A DNA stretch of 64,000 nt from Halodurantibacterium flavum (GTDB lineage Bacteria; Pseudomonadota; Alphaproteobacteria; Rhodobacterales; Rhodobacteraceae). The stretch covers positions 186,001-250,000 of the forward strand of contig NZ_JBHUGH010000012.1 in the NCBI RefSeq assembly GCF_042681825.1, in the 5' to 3' direction. Shown piece after piece: positions 53,253 through 61,860 of this stretch. The notes under the pieces are model-generated. The model was not told the origin of the DNA. It saw only the letters and a program-made list of their open reading frames with translations, and did no database searches. The translations under genes and the position numbers were made by a program. How positions within the stretch are numbered: the stretch's first letter is position 1; every line of letters begins with the position of its first letter.

Positions 53253-54011
53253 ATGCAGCTAGAAGGATCGGTGGCCGTCGTGACCGGCGCAGGTTCGGGG
53301 CTTGGGGCGGCGACGGCGCGGCATCTGGCGGAGCATGGCGCGCGGGTGATGTTGCTGGACCGAAACGGCGATGCCGCGCACGCCGTCGCGGCCGGGATCG
53401 GCGGGACCGCCCATGAATGCGACGTGACGCAGGAAGCGGACGTGGCCTCGGCGATGGAGGCGGCAGCGGCAATGGGCCCGCTGCGCGTGGCCGTAAGCTG
53501 CGCCGGCATCGGCACGGCCGGGCGGGTGCTGGGGCGGGACGGGCCGATGGCGCTGGGCGATTTCGACCGGGTGATCCGCGTGAACCTGATCGGCACGTTC
53601 AACGTGCTGCGTCTGGCGGCCGCGATGATGGCGGAGACCGAGCCGGACGCGGATGGCCAGCGGGGCGTCATCATCAACACCGCTTCGGTCGCGGCCCAGG
53701 ACGGGCAGGTAGGGCAGGCGGCCTATGCGGCCTCCAAGGGCGGGATCGTGTCGATGGCCTTGCCGGCGGCGCGGGAACTGGCCCGGTTCGGCATCCGCGT
53801 GAACACCATCGCGCCGGGCATCTTTCGCACGCCCCTGCTGGAAAGCCTGCCGCAAGAGGTGCGGGACGGCATCATCGCGACGATCCCCTGCCCCCACCGG
53901 CTGGGAGAGCCGGAGGAATTTGCCCGCACCGTCCGCTTCATCATCGAGACGGACTATCTGAACGCCGAGGTGATCCGCCTTGACGGCGGGGTCCGCCTGC
54001 CGCCGCGCTAG
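53253..54011 (+). CDS. SDR dehydrogenase, 3-hydroxyacyl-CoA dehydrogenase type
   Basis: A 252-aa short-chain dehydrogenase resembling 17-beta-HSD type 10 / 3-hydroxy-2-methylbutyryl-CoA dehydrogenases. NAD-binding TGAGSGLGAATARHLAEHG, catalytic Ser-Tyr-Lys in NTASVAAQDGQVGQAAYAAS and the following KGG. Placed between a CoA ligase and an acyl-CoA dehydrogenase, it fits the third beta-oxidation step after the crotonase. No thiolase is in the window. Confidence 0.88.
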   Translation: MQLEGSVAVVTGAGSGLGAATARHLAEHGARVMLLDRNGDAAHAVAAGIGGTAHECDVTQEADVASAMEAAAAMGPLRVAVSCAGIGTAGRVLGRDGPMALGDFDRVIRVNLIGTFNVLRLAAAMMAETEPDADGQRGVIINTASVAAQDGQVGQAAYAASKGGIVSMALPAARELARFGIRVNTIAPGIFRTPLLESLPQEVRDGIIATIPCPHRLGEPEEFARTVRFIIETDYLNAEVIRLDGGVRLPPR

Positions 54012-54014
54012 ACC

Positions 54015-55610
54015 ATGGACGATCTGGAACAGACGCGCGCCCTTATGGCGGTCACGCCGGGCTGGCAGGTGCAGGCAGAGGCGGCGGGGCTCGACGATGC
54101 AACCGTGACGGCGATCCTGTCCGAGGCCGCCAAGTTTGCCGAGGGTGTGCTCGCGCCCCTCAATCCCGTCGCCGACAGGACGGGCTGCCGGTTGCAGGAC
54201 GGCCGCGTCGCGACGCCGCCCGGCTATGCGGGGGCGTGGCTGCGGCTTGGTCAGGATGGCTGGCTGTCGATGGACCTGGCCGAGGGGGCGGGGGGGCAGG
54301 GGTTGCCCCTGACGCTTCATGCGGCGGCGGCACCGTTCTTTGAAGGCGCCGCAATGGCCTTCATGATGCTGGCGGGGTCGACCCGCGCGGCGGCGCATCT
54401 TTTGACGCAGACGGGCGGGGCGGTCGCGGCTGAATGGGTGCCCCGGCTCGCCAGCGGCGACTGGACAGCGACGATCTGCATATCAGAGCCGGATGCGGGA
54501 TCGGATGTGGGGCGTATCCGCACCCGCGCCGAAGAGGTCGAGGGCGGCTGGAGGATCACCGGGTCCAAGATCTGGATTTCCTTCGGCGATCACGACATGG
54601 CCGATCGTATCGGGCATCTGCTGCTGGCCCGCACCGGGCCGGCCAGCGCCGGAACCCGCGGGCTGAGCCTGTTTCTGGTGCCCGACCGGACCGACAGCGG
54701 GGCAAGGAACGGGATCACCGTCACCCGGATCGAGGAAAAGATGGGCCTTCATGGCTCTCCGACCTGCGCGCTGAGCTTCGCGGGGTCCGAGGGGATCCTT
54801 CTGGGCGAAGCAGGGCGCGGTCTGCCGCAGCTTTTCCGGATGATCGAGCTGATGCGCCTGCAGACCGCCTGCCAGGGTCTTGGGATCGCGCAGCGCGCGC
54901 TGGCCATTGCCCGCAGCTATGCGTCCGAGCGGTTGCAGGGTGGCCCGCCCGATGCGCCGCCTGTGCCGCTGGGCAGCCACCCGGATGTGCGCCGTCAGCT
55001 TCTGGCGATCGCGGCGCCCACGGCCGTGCTGCGGGCATTGGTGCTGGAGCTTTCGACCCTCATGGACGGCGATGAGGGGTTGGCGGGCTATCTCTTGCCC
55101 CTGGCCAAGAATTTCGGGGCCGAAACCGGCTTTCAGGCGGCAAGCGGCGCCATGCAGGTTCTGGGCGGCGCGGGCTATACCCGTGAATGGCCGGTCGAAC
55201 AGCTTTTGCGCGATGCGCGGGTAATCGCGATCTATGAGGGCACAACGGGGATGCAGGCGCAGGATTTCCTGATCCGCCGCCTGATCCGGGACGGGGGGCA
55301 GACCCTTGGCCGCTTTCTGGACCGGGCGCGCGCGGGTGTGGCTGCCTGCCGCGACGAGGCCGCCCGCGATACCGCAACTGCCGTGCTCGACCGGTTTGAC
55401 GCGCTTTCGCGCGATCTTCTGGCCGGCGCTGCGTCGCCCGAACTTGCCGCCGACGGCTATCTTCGCGCGGGGTGGCTCGCGGTGACCGCCTGGCTTGCCT
55501 GCCGCCTGATCGAGGCAGGATCCGAGCGGGAGGGTCGTTTTGCCCTGCATGACCTGTCTGAGCGCATGGCCGGGGCCGAGGCGCTCTGTCATCTGCCCGC
55601 CTGGGTCTGA
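54015..55610 (+). CDS. Acyl-CoA dehydrogenase family protein (DmdC-like)
   Basis: A 531-aa FAD flavoprotein of the large acyl-CoA dehydrogenase branch that includes DmdC (3-methylmercaptopropionyl-CoA dehydrogenase). Seen: TICISEPDAGSDVGRIRTRA, ITGSKIWISFGDHDMA, LGGAGYTREWPVEQLLRDAR and the catalytic-base region AIYEGTTGMQAQD. It is some 60 residues shorter than typical DmdC. It starts 3 bp after the SDR gene and would oxidise the acyl-CoA side chain. Confidence 0.87.
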   Translation: MDDLEQTRALMAVTPGWQVQAEAAGLDDATVTAILSEAAKFAEGVLAPLNPVADRTGCRLQDGRVATPPGYAGAWLRLGQDGWLSMDLAEGAGGQGLPLTLHAAAAPFFEGAAMAFMMLAGSTRAAAHLLTQTGGAVAAEWVPRLASGDWTATICISEPDAGSDVGRIRTRAEEVEGGWRITGSKIWISFGDHDMADRIGHLLLARTGPASAGTRGLSLFLVPDRTDSGARNGITVTRIEEKMGLHGSPTCALSFAGSEGILLGEAGRGLPQLFRMIELMRLQTACQGLGIAQRALAIARSYASERLQGGPPDAPPVPLGSHPDVRRQLLAIAAPTAVLRALVLELSTLMDGDEGLAGYLLPLAKNFGAETGFQAASGAMQVLGGAGYTREWPVEQLLRDARVIAIYEGTTGMQAQDFLIRRLIRDGGQTLGRFLDRARAGVAACRDEAARDTATAVLDRFDALSRDLLAGAASPELAADGYLRAGWLAVTAWLACRLIEAGSEREGRFALHDLSERMAGAEALCHLPAWV

Positions 55611-55617
55611 GGGAACC

Positions 55618-55638
55618 GGCCCGCCCCTTCGGGCCTTC
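55618..55638 (+). terminator. Hairpin after the CoA-ligase operon
   Basis: GGCCCG (55618-55623) and CGGGCC (55630-55635) form a 6-bp stem with a short T-containing tail just beyond the acyl-CoA dehydrogenase stop. It is a modest terminator candidate. Confidence 0.5.
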
Positions 55639-55670
55639 TGTCGCAGAGTGACATGCTTCAGGAGATGGAA

Positions 55671-55940
55671 ATGAAACCGATACTGACGGCGATGTTCGTT
55701 CTGCTGGCTGCGCCGGCCCTTGCCCAGACGGCTGCGCAAGAGATGGAGGCGCTCGATACAGATGGCGATGGCGTCCTGTCCTTCTTTGAGCTTGAGATGG
55801 GCTATCCCGATCTCGACGCCGCGACATTCGACCGGATCGACCTGAATGGCGACGGCCTGATCGACCCGTCCGAATTCGAGGCCGCGCGGGAGCAGGACGT
55901 GCTGGGCACCCCCGGCGAGACCGAGGCGGCGCTGCGCTAG
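55671..55940 (+). CDS. Small secreted EF-hand protein
   Basis: An 89-aa protein with a signal peptide (about residues 1-18, ending APALAQ) and two EF-hand loops: DTDGDGVLSFFE and DLNGDGLIDPSE, each with the full set of Ca2+ ligands. It is probably a periplasmic calcium-binding protein of unknown partner. AGGAG lies 6 bases before ATG 55671; upstream in-frame ATGs at 55653 and 55665 are less well placed. Stand-alone, before the hupE-like gene. Confidence 0.85.
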   Translation: MKPILTAMFVLLAAPALAQTAAQEMEALDTDGDGVLSFFELEMGYPDLDAATFDRIDLNGDGLIDPSEFEAAREQDVLGTPGETEAALR

Positions 55941-56077
55941 GGTTTTCCTGCCGCTGAAAGCCGCGGCGTTTCGCTGCAAAATTGTGCGTCGCCGCTGCCC
56001 CTCGGTCATCTTGCCGGACCGCCCCTTGATGCAGGCCAAGGCAGCGGACAGAGTGACGCAAAAGACCACTTCGGGGG

Positions 56078-56668
56078 ATGAAGATGAAGCGCCTGTTCCT
56101 TTCCGCGATCCTGACGGCGGCGGCATCGCCCCTTTGGGCGCATCCCGGTCACGATCATGCCGATGCGGGCTTTGGCGCGGGGTTTTCCCACCCGCTCCAC
56201 GGCGCCGACCACATCCTCGCGATGGTCGCGGTCGGGCTCTGGGCGGCAAGCGTCGGGGGACGCGCGCTCTGGGCTTTGCCGGCCGCGTTCGTGGGCGCCA
56301 TGGTCATGGGCTTTGGTGTGGCGCTTGGCGGGATGACCCTGCCGCTGGTCGAGCCGATGATCCTTGGCTCGGTGATCGTGCTGGGGCTTGCCCTCGCGCT
56401 TGCGATGCGGCTGTCGCTTGCGGCCTCGGCTGCGATCGTGGCGCTCTTCGGAGTATTTCACGGCTTTGCCCATGGGCAGGAAATGGGTGCGGGCGGCGCG
56501 GCTGCTTTCGGCGCCGGCTTTGCGCTGGCGACGGCGATGCTGCATGCGGGCGGAGTGGCCCTTGGTGCGACGCTGGTGCGAGAGCTTGAGGGTCGCCGCG
56601 GCCGTCTGATCATGCGCGGGCTGGGGGCGGGTGCCGTTCTGGGCGGCGTCGTGCTGGCGCTTGGCTGA
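56078..56668 (+). CDS. HupE/UreJ family metal permease
   Basis: A 196-aa membrane protein with a signal-like N-terminus (ending SPLWA) exposing the histidine-rich HPGHDHAD, then about six helices with the HupE motif SHPLHGADHILAMVAVGLWA and GVFHGFAHGQEM. HupE/UreJ proteins import nickel or cobalt, usually for hydrogenase or urease, or for cobalamin. None of those genes is in the window, so the metal is open. Start could be ATG 56078 or 56084. Confidence 0.9.
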   Translation: MKMKRLFLSAILTAAASPLWAHPGHDHADAGFGAGFSHPLHGADHILAMVAVGLWAASVGGRALWALPAAFVGAMVMGFGVALGGMTLPLVEPMILGSVIVLGLALALAMRLSLAASAAIVALFGVFHGFAHGQEMGAGGAAAFGAGFALATAMLHAGGVALGATLVRELEGRRGRLIMRGLGAGAVLGGVVLALG

Positions 56669-57589
56669 TCAGCCCTTGGCGGGGCGGCTGGCGCCAAGGT
56701 GGCGCGCGCCCCGTTGCGCCGCCAGCCTGATCTGGCGCTGACGCTCGCGAAACCCTTCCCGCCGCGCCTCGCTGAACTCGTCGATGCATTGGTGGCAACT
56801 CACGCCCTCTTCATAGGCGGGGTGCGCGTGATCCTCGGGCGTCAGCGGGCGGCGGCAGGCGTGGCACATGGTCAGTTCGCCCGGCGTGAGGCCGTGACCC
56901 ACCGAAACGCGCTGGTCGAAGACAAAGCATTCGCCCTGCCAGAGGCTTTCTTCCTCCGGGACCTCCTCAAGATATTTCAGGATGCCGCCCTTCAGGTGAT
57001 AGACGTCCTGAACCCCCTGACCCAGCAGGAAGTTCGTCGATTTCTCGCAGCGGATGCCGCCGGTGCAGAACATCGCGATCCGCTTGCCCTCGAACCGGTC
57101 GCGGTTCGCCGCCCACCAGTCGGGAAAGTCGCGAAAGGCGCGGGTGCCCGGATCGACCGCGCCGGCAAAGGTGCCTATCGCGACCTCATAATCGTTGCGC
57201 GTATCGATCACCGCCACATCGGGCGCCGAGATGAGCGCGTTCCAGTCCTGCGGCGCCACGTAATGCCCGGTCCCCGCAAGCGGATCGACCCCTGGCTGGC
57301 CCATCGTGACGATTTCACGCTTTAACCGCACCTTCATGCGGCCAAAGGGCATCGTCGGGGCCGGGCTTTCCTTCCAGTCGAGCGTCTCGCAGCCGGGCAG
57401 GGACCGGATATGGGCGATCACATGGTCGATCCCCTGACGCGTTCCGGCAATCGTGCCGTTGATCCCTTCCTGCGCCAGCAGCAGCGAGCCGCGCACGCCC
57501 TCGGCCTCGCAGAGCGCAAGGAGAGGACCGCGCAGCGCGGCCGGATCGTCAAAGCGGGTGAAATGGTAAAGCGCGGCAACGGTCAGCAT
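56669..57589 (-). CDS. trhO: tRNA uridine(34) hydroxylase TrhO (rhodanese family)
   Basis: A 306-aa YceA-type protein catalysing the oxygen-dependent step of 5-hydroxyuridine formation at tRNA position 34. An N-terminal ferredoxin-like domain (TVAALYHFTRFDDP) precedes a rhodanese domain with the active-site loop CTGGIRCEKSTNFLL. A C-terminal cysteine-rich region has CHACRRPL and SCHQCIDEF, possibly metal-binding. The start MLTVAALYHF is chosen by family length. It is convergent with hupE (stop codons abut). Confidence 0.92.
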   Translation of the reverse strand: MLTVAALYHFTRFDDPAALRGPLLALCEAEGVRGSLLLAQEGINGTIAGTRQGIDHVIAHIRSLPGCETLDWKESPAPTMPFGRMKVRLKREIVTMGQPGVDPLAGTGHYVAPQDWNALISAPDVAVIDTRNDYEVAIGTFAGAVDPGTRAFRDFPDWWAANRDRFEGKRIAMFCTGGIRCEKSTNFLLGQGVQDVYHLKGGILKYLEEVPEEESLWQGECFVFDQRVSVGHGLTPGELTMCHACRRPLTPEDHAHPAYEEGVSCHQCIDEFSEARREGFRERQRQIRLAAQRGARHLGASRPAKG

Positions 57590-57713
57590 GTGATGCAGAT
57601 AGGCGAGCCGGGCCACCCCGCGCAAGGGCCAGCGAAAGGCCCGGCGAAAGTGCGGTGGCATTGACGTGCCGGGTCATCGCACTTACGCAGACGTAAAGCG
57701 ACCGGAGGATGCC

Positions 57714-58319
57714 ATGCAGGGCCAGAATGCGCTGATCGTCATTGATGTGCAGAACGATTTCTGCTCCGGGGGCGCCCTGGCGGTGCCGGACGGCGACGGG
57801 GTGATCGGACGCATCAACGGGCTGATGGAGGATTTCGGCACCGTGATCCTGACGCAGGACTGGCATCCCGCGACGCATCGTTCCTTTGCCAGCCAGCATC
57901 CCGGCGCCGCAGCCTATGACCTGACGGAAATGCCCTACGGGCCACAGGTGCTTTGGCCCGACCATTGCGTCCAGGGCACGCCGGGGGCCGCGTTTCACCC
58001 CGACCTGCGTACCGATCCCGCCCATCTGATCCTGCGCAAGGGCTTCCGCGCGGGCATCGACAGCTATTCGGCGTTCTTCGAAAATGATCGCACGACCCCC
58101 ACGGGGCTGGAGGGGTATCTGCGCAGCCGGGGCATCACCGGCGTGACGCTGGTCGGGCTCGCCTTCGATTTCTGCGTCGCATATTCGGCGCTAGATGCGG
58201 CGCGGCTCGGTTTTGACGTGCGCGTGCTGGAAGGGGCGTGCCGTGCCATCGACCTTGACGGATCGGCGGCGGCCCAACGCGCGGCGATGCAAAACGCCGG
58301 CGTCCTGCTGGAGGCATAG
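57714..58319 (+). CDS. pncA: Nicotinamidase
   Basis: A 201-aa isochorismatase-fold amidase hydrolysing nicotinamide to nicotinate for NAD salvage. Catalytic Asp in LIVIDVQNDFCSGGAL, metal ligands in TQDWHPATHRSFAS, Lys in RKGFRAGIDSYSAF and nucleophile Cys in GLAFDFCVAYSALDA. A CGGAGGATGCC leader supports ATG 57714. It abuts pncB, which uses its product. Confidence 0.94.
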   Translation: MQGQNALIVIDVQNDFCSGGALAVPDGDGVIGRINGLMEDFGTVILTQDWHPATHRSFASQHPGAAAYDLTEMPYGPQVLWPDHCVQGTPGAAFHPDLRTDPAHLILRKGFRAGIDSYSAFFENDRTTPTGLEGYLRSRGITGVTLVGLAFDFCVAYSALDAARLGFDVRVLEGACRAIDLDGSAAAQRAAMQNAGVLLEA

Positions 58320-59612
58320 ATGGCTGATATCGCCACCCGGGTCTACAACCATAAATGGAAGATCGACCCGATCGTCCGCTCTCTGATCGACACCGATTTC
58401 TACAAGCTTCTGATGTGCCAGTCGGTGTTCCGGAACCGTGCCGACACGCGCGTGACCTTCAGCCTGATCAACCGCACCAAATCGGTGCGCCTTGCCGATC
58501 TGATCGACGAAGGCGAACTGCGCGAACAGCTTGACCACATTCGCACGCTGCGCCTGTCGCGGGGCGAAAGCACCTTTCTGCGCGGCAACACCTTCTACGG
58601 CAAGCGCCAGATGTTCCGCCCCGATTTCATGGAGTGGTTCGAGAACCTTGCGCTGCCGGACTACCATCTGGAAAAGCGCGACGGCCAGTATGAGCTTACG
58701 TTCGAAGGGCGCTGGCCCGAGGTGATGCTGTGGGAAATCCCCGCGCTCGCCGTGCTGATGGAACTGCGGTCGCGCGCCGTGCTGCGGGCGATGGGCCGGT
58801 TCGAGTTGCAGGTGCTTTATGCCCGGGCGATGACCAAGCTTTGGGAAAAGGTCGAGCGCCTGCGCCGCGTCGAGGGGCTGCGGGTGGCCGATTTCGGAAC
58901 GCGGCGACGGCACAGCTTCCTGTGGCAGGACTGGTGCGTTCAGGCCCTGATCGAGGGGTTGGGCGACAAGTTCACCGGCACCTCCAACTGTCTGATCGCC
59001 ATGCGGCGAGAGGTCGAGGCGATCGGCACCAATGCCCACGAACTGCCGATGGTCTATTCGGCGCTGGCCCGCAGCGACGAGGAACTGGCGCGCGCGCCCT
59101 ATCAGGTGCTTGCCGACTGGCATGAGGAACATGACGGCAACCTGCGCATCATCCTGCCCGACACCTACGGGACCGAGGGTTTCCTGCGCCGCGCGCCCGA
59201 CTGGCTGGCCCGCTGGACCGGCATCCGTATCGACAGCGGCGACCCGGCCGAAGGCGCAGAGACCGCGATCCGCTGGTGGCGCGACCGCGGCGAGGACCCG
59301 CGCGAAAAGCTCGTGATCTTTTCCGACGGGCTCGATGTCGAAAAGATCGAGGAGCTTTCCGCCCGCTTTGCCGGCCGCGTCAAGGTGAGCTTTGGCTGGG
59401 GCACGATGCTGACCAACGACTTTCGCGGGCTGGTGGCTGGGGATGCGCTCGCGCCGTTTTCGCTGGTCTGCAAGGCGGTTTCGGCCGATGGCCGGCCCAC
59501 GGTCAAGCTGTCGGACAACCCGAACAAGGCCATGGGCCCGGCGGATGAGGTCGCCCGCTACAAGCGCGTGTTCGGCGTGGGCAATCAGGTCGCGCGCGAG
59601 GTTGTCGTCTGA
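58320..59612 (+). CDS. pncB: Nicotinate phosphoribosyltransferase
   Basis: A 430-aa enzyme making nicotinate mononucleotide from nicotinate and PRPP, with ATP stimulation. Seen: LIDTDFYKLLMCQSVFRN, the GTRRRHSFLWQDW region that holds the phosphorylated histidine, GTSNCLIAMRRE and phosphate-binding FSDGLDVEKI. Its start follows the pncA stop directly, so the two form an NAD salvage operon. Confidence 0.95.
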   Translation: MADIATRVYNHKWKIDPIVRSLIDTDFYKLLMCQSVFRNRADTRVTFSLINRTKSVRLADLIDEGELREQLDHIRTLRLSRGESTFLRGNTFYGKRQMFRPDFMEWFENLALPDYHLEKRDGQYELTFEGRWPEVMLWEIPALAVLMELRSRAVLRAMGRFELQVLYARAMTKLWEKVERLRRVEGLRVADFGTRRRHSFLWQDWCVQALIEGLGDKFTGTSNCLIAMRREVEAIGTNAHELPMVYSALARSDEELARAPYQVLADWHEEHDGNLRIILPDTYGTEGFLRRAPDWLARWTGIRIDSGDPAEGAETAIRWWRDRGEDPREKLVIFSDGLDVEKIEELSARFAGRVKVSFGWGTMLTNDFRGLVAGDALAPFSLVCKAVSADGRPTVKLSDNPNKAMGPADEVARYKRVFGVGNQVAREVVV

Positions 59613-59723
59613 CCCTGCGCATTGCCCTGCCGGGGGCGCAAACCCGCTGACGCCCCTGCAAGGGTTGAGCCTGCGGCGATTCCCCTCTATCGCGTAGGAC
59701 AAAGAACACAAGGTAATCGCAAC

Positions 59724-60749
59724 ATGAAGTTTCTCGATCTCGCCAAGGTCTATATCCGCTCGGGCGGCGGCGGGTCGGGCTGCGTCAGCTTTCGCCGTGA
59801 GAAGTTCGTGGAATTCGGCGGCCCCGATGGCGGCGATGGCGGCAATGGCGGCTCGGTCTGGGCCGAGGCGGTCGAGGGGCTGAACACCCTGATCGACTTT
59901 CGCTATCAGCAGCATTTCTTTGCCAAGTCGGGCCAGCCGGGGATGGGCCGGCAGATGACCGGCAAATCCGGCGACGACATCGTTCTGCGCGTGCCGGTCG
60001 GAACGGAAATCCTGGATGAGGACGAAGAAACCCTGATCGCCGACCTCACCGAACCGGGCCAGCGGGTGCTGCTGGCGCGGGGTGGCAATGGGGGGTTCGG
60101 GAATCTTCACTTCAAATCGGCCACCAACCAGTCGCCCCGCCGCGCAAATCCGGGACAGGAAGGCGTGGAACGCACGATCTGGCTGCGGCTCAAGCTGATT
60201 GCCGATGCGGGGCTTCTGGGCCTGCCCAATGCCGGGAAGTCGACCTTCCTTTCGGCGACCTCGAACGCGCGGCCAAAGATCGCGGATTACCCCTTTACCA
60301 CCCTGCATCCCAATCTTGGCGTGGTGGGAATCGACGGCAAGGAATTCGTGATGGCCGATATCCCGGGCCTGATCGAGGGCGCGTCCGAGGGGCGCGGCCT
60401 TGGCGATCTGTTCCTTGGCCATGTGGAACGCTGCTCGGTTCTGCTCCATCTGGTCGACGGCACCTCCGAGGACGTGGCCCATGACTACGGCGTCATCATC
60501 GGTGAGCTTGAAGCCTATGCCGAGGAACTTGCGCAGAAGCCCCGGATCACCGCGCTGAACAAGATCGACGCGCTGGACGAGGAAGAGCGTGCCGAAAAGA
60601 AGGCGGAGCTTGAGGCCGCGTCGGGCGGTCGGGTCTACATGATCTCGGGCGTCGCGGGCGAAGGCCTGCCGGAGGTGCTGCGCGCCATCTATGCCGAGAT
60701 CGCCCGGGACCGCGCCGCCCCCGAGGAGGAAGCGCCTTGGCAACCCTGA
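59724..60749 (+). CDS. obgE: GTPase Obg/CgtA
   Basis: A 341-aa ribosome-associated GTPase involved in 50S assembly and stress/cell-cycle control. The glycine-rich Obg fold (VYIRSGGGGSGCVSFRREK, then GGPDGGDGGNGG) precedes the G domain: G1 GLPNAGKSTFLS, G3 MADIPGLIEGAS, G4 ALNKIDALD. The start at 59724 fits the family. The rplU-rpmA genes that often precede obgE are absent. Its end overlaps proB by 13 bp. Confidence 0.96.
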   Translation: MKFLDLAKVYIRSGGGGSGCVSFRREKFVEFGGPDGGDGGNGGSVWAEAVEGLNTLIDFRYQQHFFAKSGQPGMGRQMTGKSGDDIVLRVPVGTEILDEDEETLIADLTEPGQRVLLARGGNGGFGNLHFKSATNQSPRRANPGQEGVERTIWLRLKLIADAGLLGLPNAGKSTFLSATSNARPKIADYPFTTLHPNLGVVGIDGKEFVMADIPGLIEGASEGRGLGDLFLGHVERCSVLLHLVDGTSEDVAHDYGVIIGELEAYAEELAQKPRITALNKIDALDEEERAEKKAELEAASGGRVYMISGVAGEGLPEVLRAIYAEIARDRAAPEEEAPWQP

Positions 60750-61852
60750 CACCGGCGATTGCCCGTGCGCGGCGGCTGGTCGTCAAGATCGGGTCGGCGC
60801 TGCTGGTGGACCGGGCGACGGGGCTGCGCGCCGACTGGCTGCGTGGCCTGGCCGAGGATGTGGCCGCGATGAAGGCCCGCAAGGCCGATGTGGTGCTTGT
60901 CTCCTCCGGCTCCATCGCGCTGGGGCGGGCAGTCCTTGGTCTGCCGGACGGGGCCCTGACGCTTGAACAGAGCCAGGCTGCCGCGGCGGTCGGCCAGATC
61001 CGTCTGGCCCGCGCCTACGAAGAGGTGCTGGCGCCGCATGGCATCACCACGGCGCAGATCCTCGTGACGCTTGAGGATACCGAGGACCGCCGGCGCTATC
61101 TCAACAGCCGGGCGACGCTGCAGACATTGCTGGGCCTGGGTGCCGTGCCCATCGTGAACGAAAACGACACGGTCGCCACGGACGAGATCCGCTTTGGCGA
61201 CAATGACCGGCTGGCGGCGCAGATCGCGGTGACGGTCGGGGCGGATCAGCTTGTGCTTCTGTCGGATGTGGACGGGTTCTATTCCGCGAACCCCAAACAG
61301 GATGCGACGGCGCGCCGGTTCGACCTGATCGAAGACATCACGCCCGAGATCGAGGCGATGGCGGGCGATCCGGTCTCGGGCCTGTCCAAGGGCGGGATGA
61401 AGACCAAGCTCTTGGCCGCGCGGACCGCGGTGCGGGGCGGATGTTCGATGGCGATCACCGAGGGTTCCGTCCTGCGCCCGCTGCGCGCGCTGGAAGACGG
61501 CGCGCCCTGCACCTGGTTTCTGGCGCAGGGCGATCCGCAGGTGGCCCGCAAGCGCTGGATCGCCGCGATGAAGGAAAAGGGCATGATCCGGATCGACGCG
61601 GGCGCCGAGGCTGCGCTACGTCAGGGGCGGTCGTTGTTGCCGGCTGGCGTCGTGGCTGTGTCGGGCAGCTTTGGCCGGGGCGATCCGGTGGCGATTTTGG
61701 GGGCTGGCGGCGACGCGCTGGGCAAAGGGCTCGCGCGCTACACCGCCGCCGAGGCGCAGGCCATCGCCGGGCGCCGCTCAGCCGAGATCGAGGCGGTGCT
61801 GGGCTATCCGGGCCGGGCGGCGCTGGTGCACCGGGATGACATGGTTCTGTGA
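60737..61852 (+). CDS. proB: Glutamate 5-kinase
   Basis: A 371-aa enzyme of the first step of proline synthesis. Amino-acid-kinase domain with RLVVKIGSALLV, VSSGSIALGRAVLG and PIVNENDTVATDE, then a C-terminal PUA domain (SLLPAGVVAVSGSFGRGDPV). A TTG start at 60737 is assigned, since a strong GAGGAGGA ribosome site lies 6 bases upstream inside obgE; no better ATG is present. proA follows. Confidence 0.95.
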   Translation: MATLTPAIARARRLVVKIGSALLVDRATGLRADWLRGLAEDVAAMKARKADVVLVSSGSIALGRAVLGLPDGALTLEQSQAAAAVGQIRLARAYEEVLAPHGITTAQILVTLEDTEDRRRYLNSRATLQTLLGLGAVPIVNENDTVATDEIRFGDNDRLAAQIAVTVGADQLVLLSDVDGFYSANPKQDATARRFDLIEDITPEIEAMAGDPVSGLSKGGMKTKLLAARTAVRGGCSMAITEGSVLRPLRALEDGAPCTWFLAQGDPQVARKRWIAAMKEKGMIRIDAGAEAALRQGRSLLPAGVVAVSGSFGRGDPVAILGAGGDALGKGLARYTAAEAQAIAGRRSAEIEAVLGYPGRAALVHRDDMVL

Positions 61853-61860
61853 GGGACGCG

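Noticed and set aside
55984..56077. Possible cobalamin riboswitch before the HupE-type gene
   Set aside because: The leader is only 137 bases after the EF-hand gene and no B12-box or paired conserved elements could be recognised.
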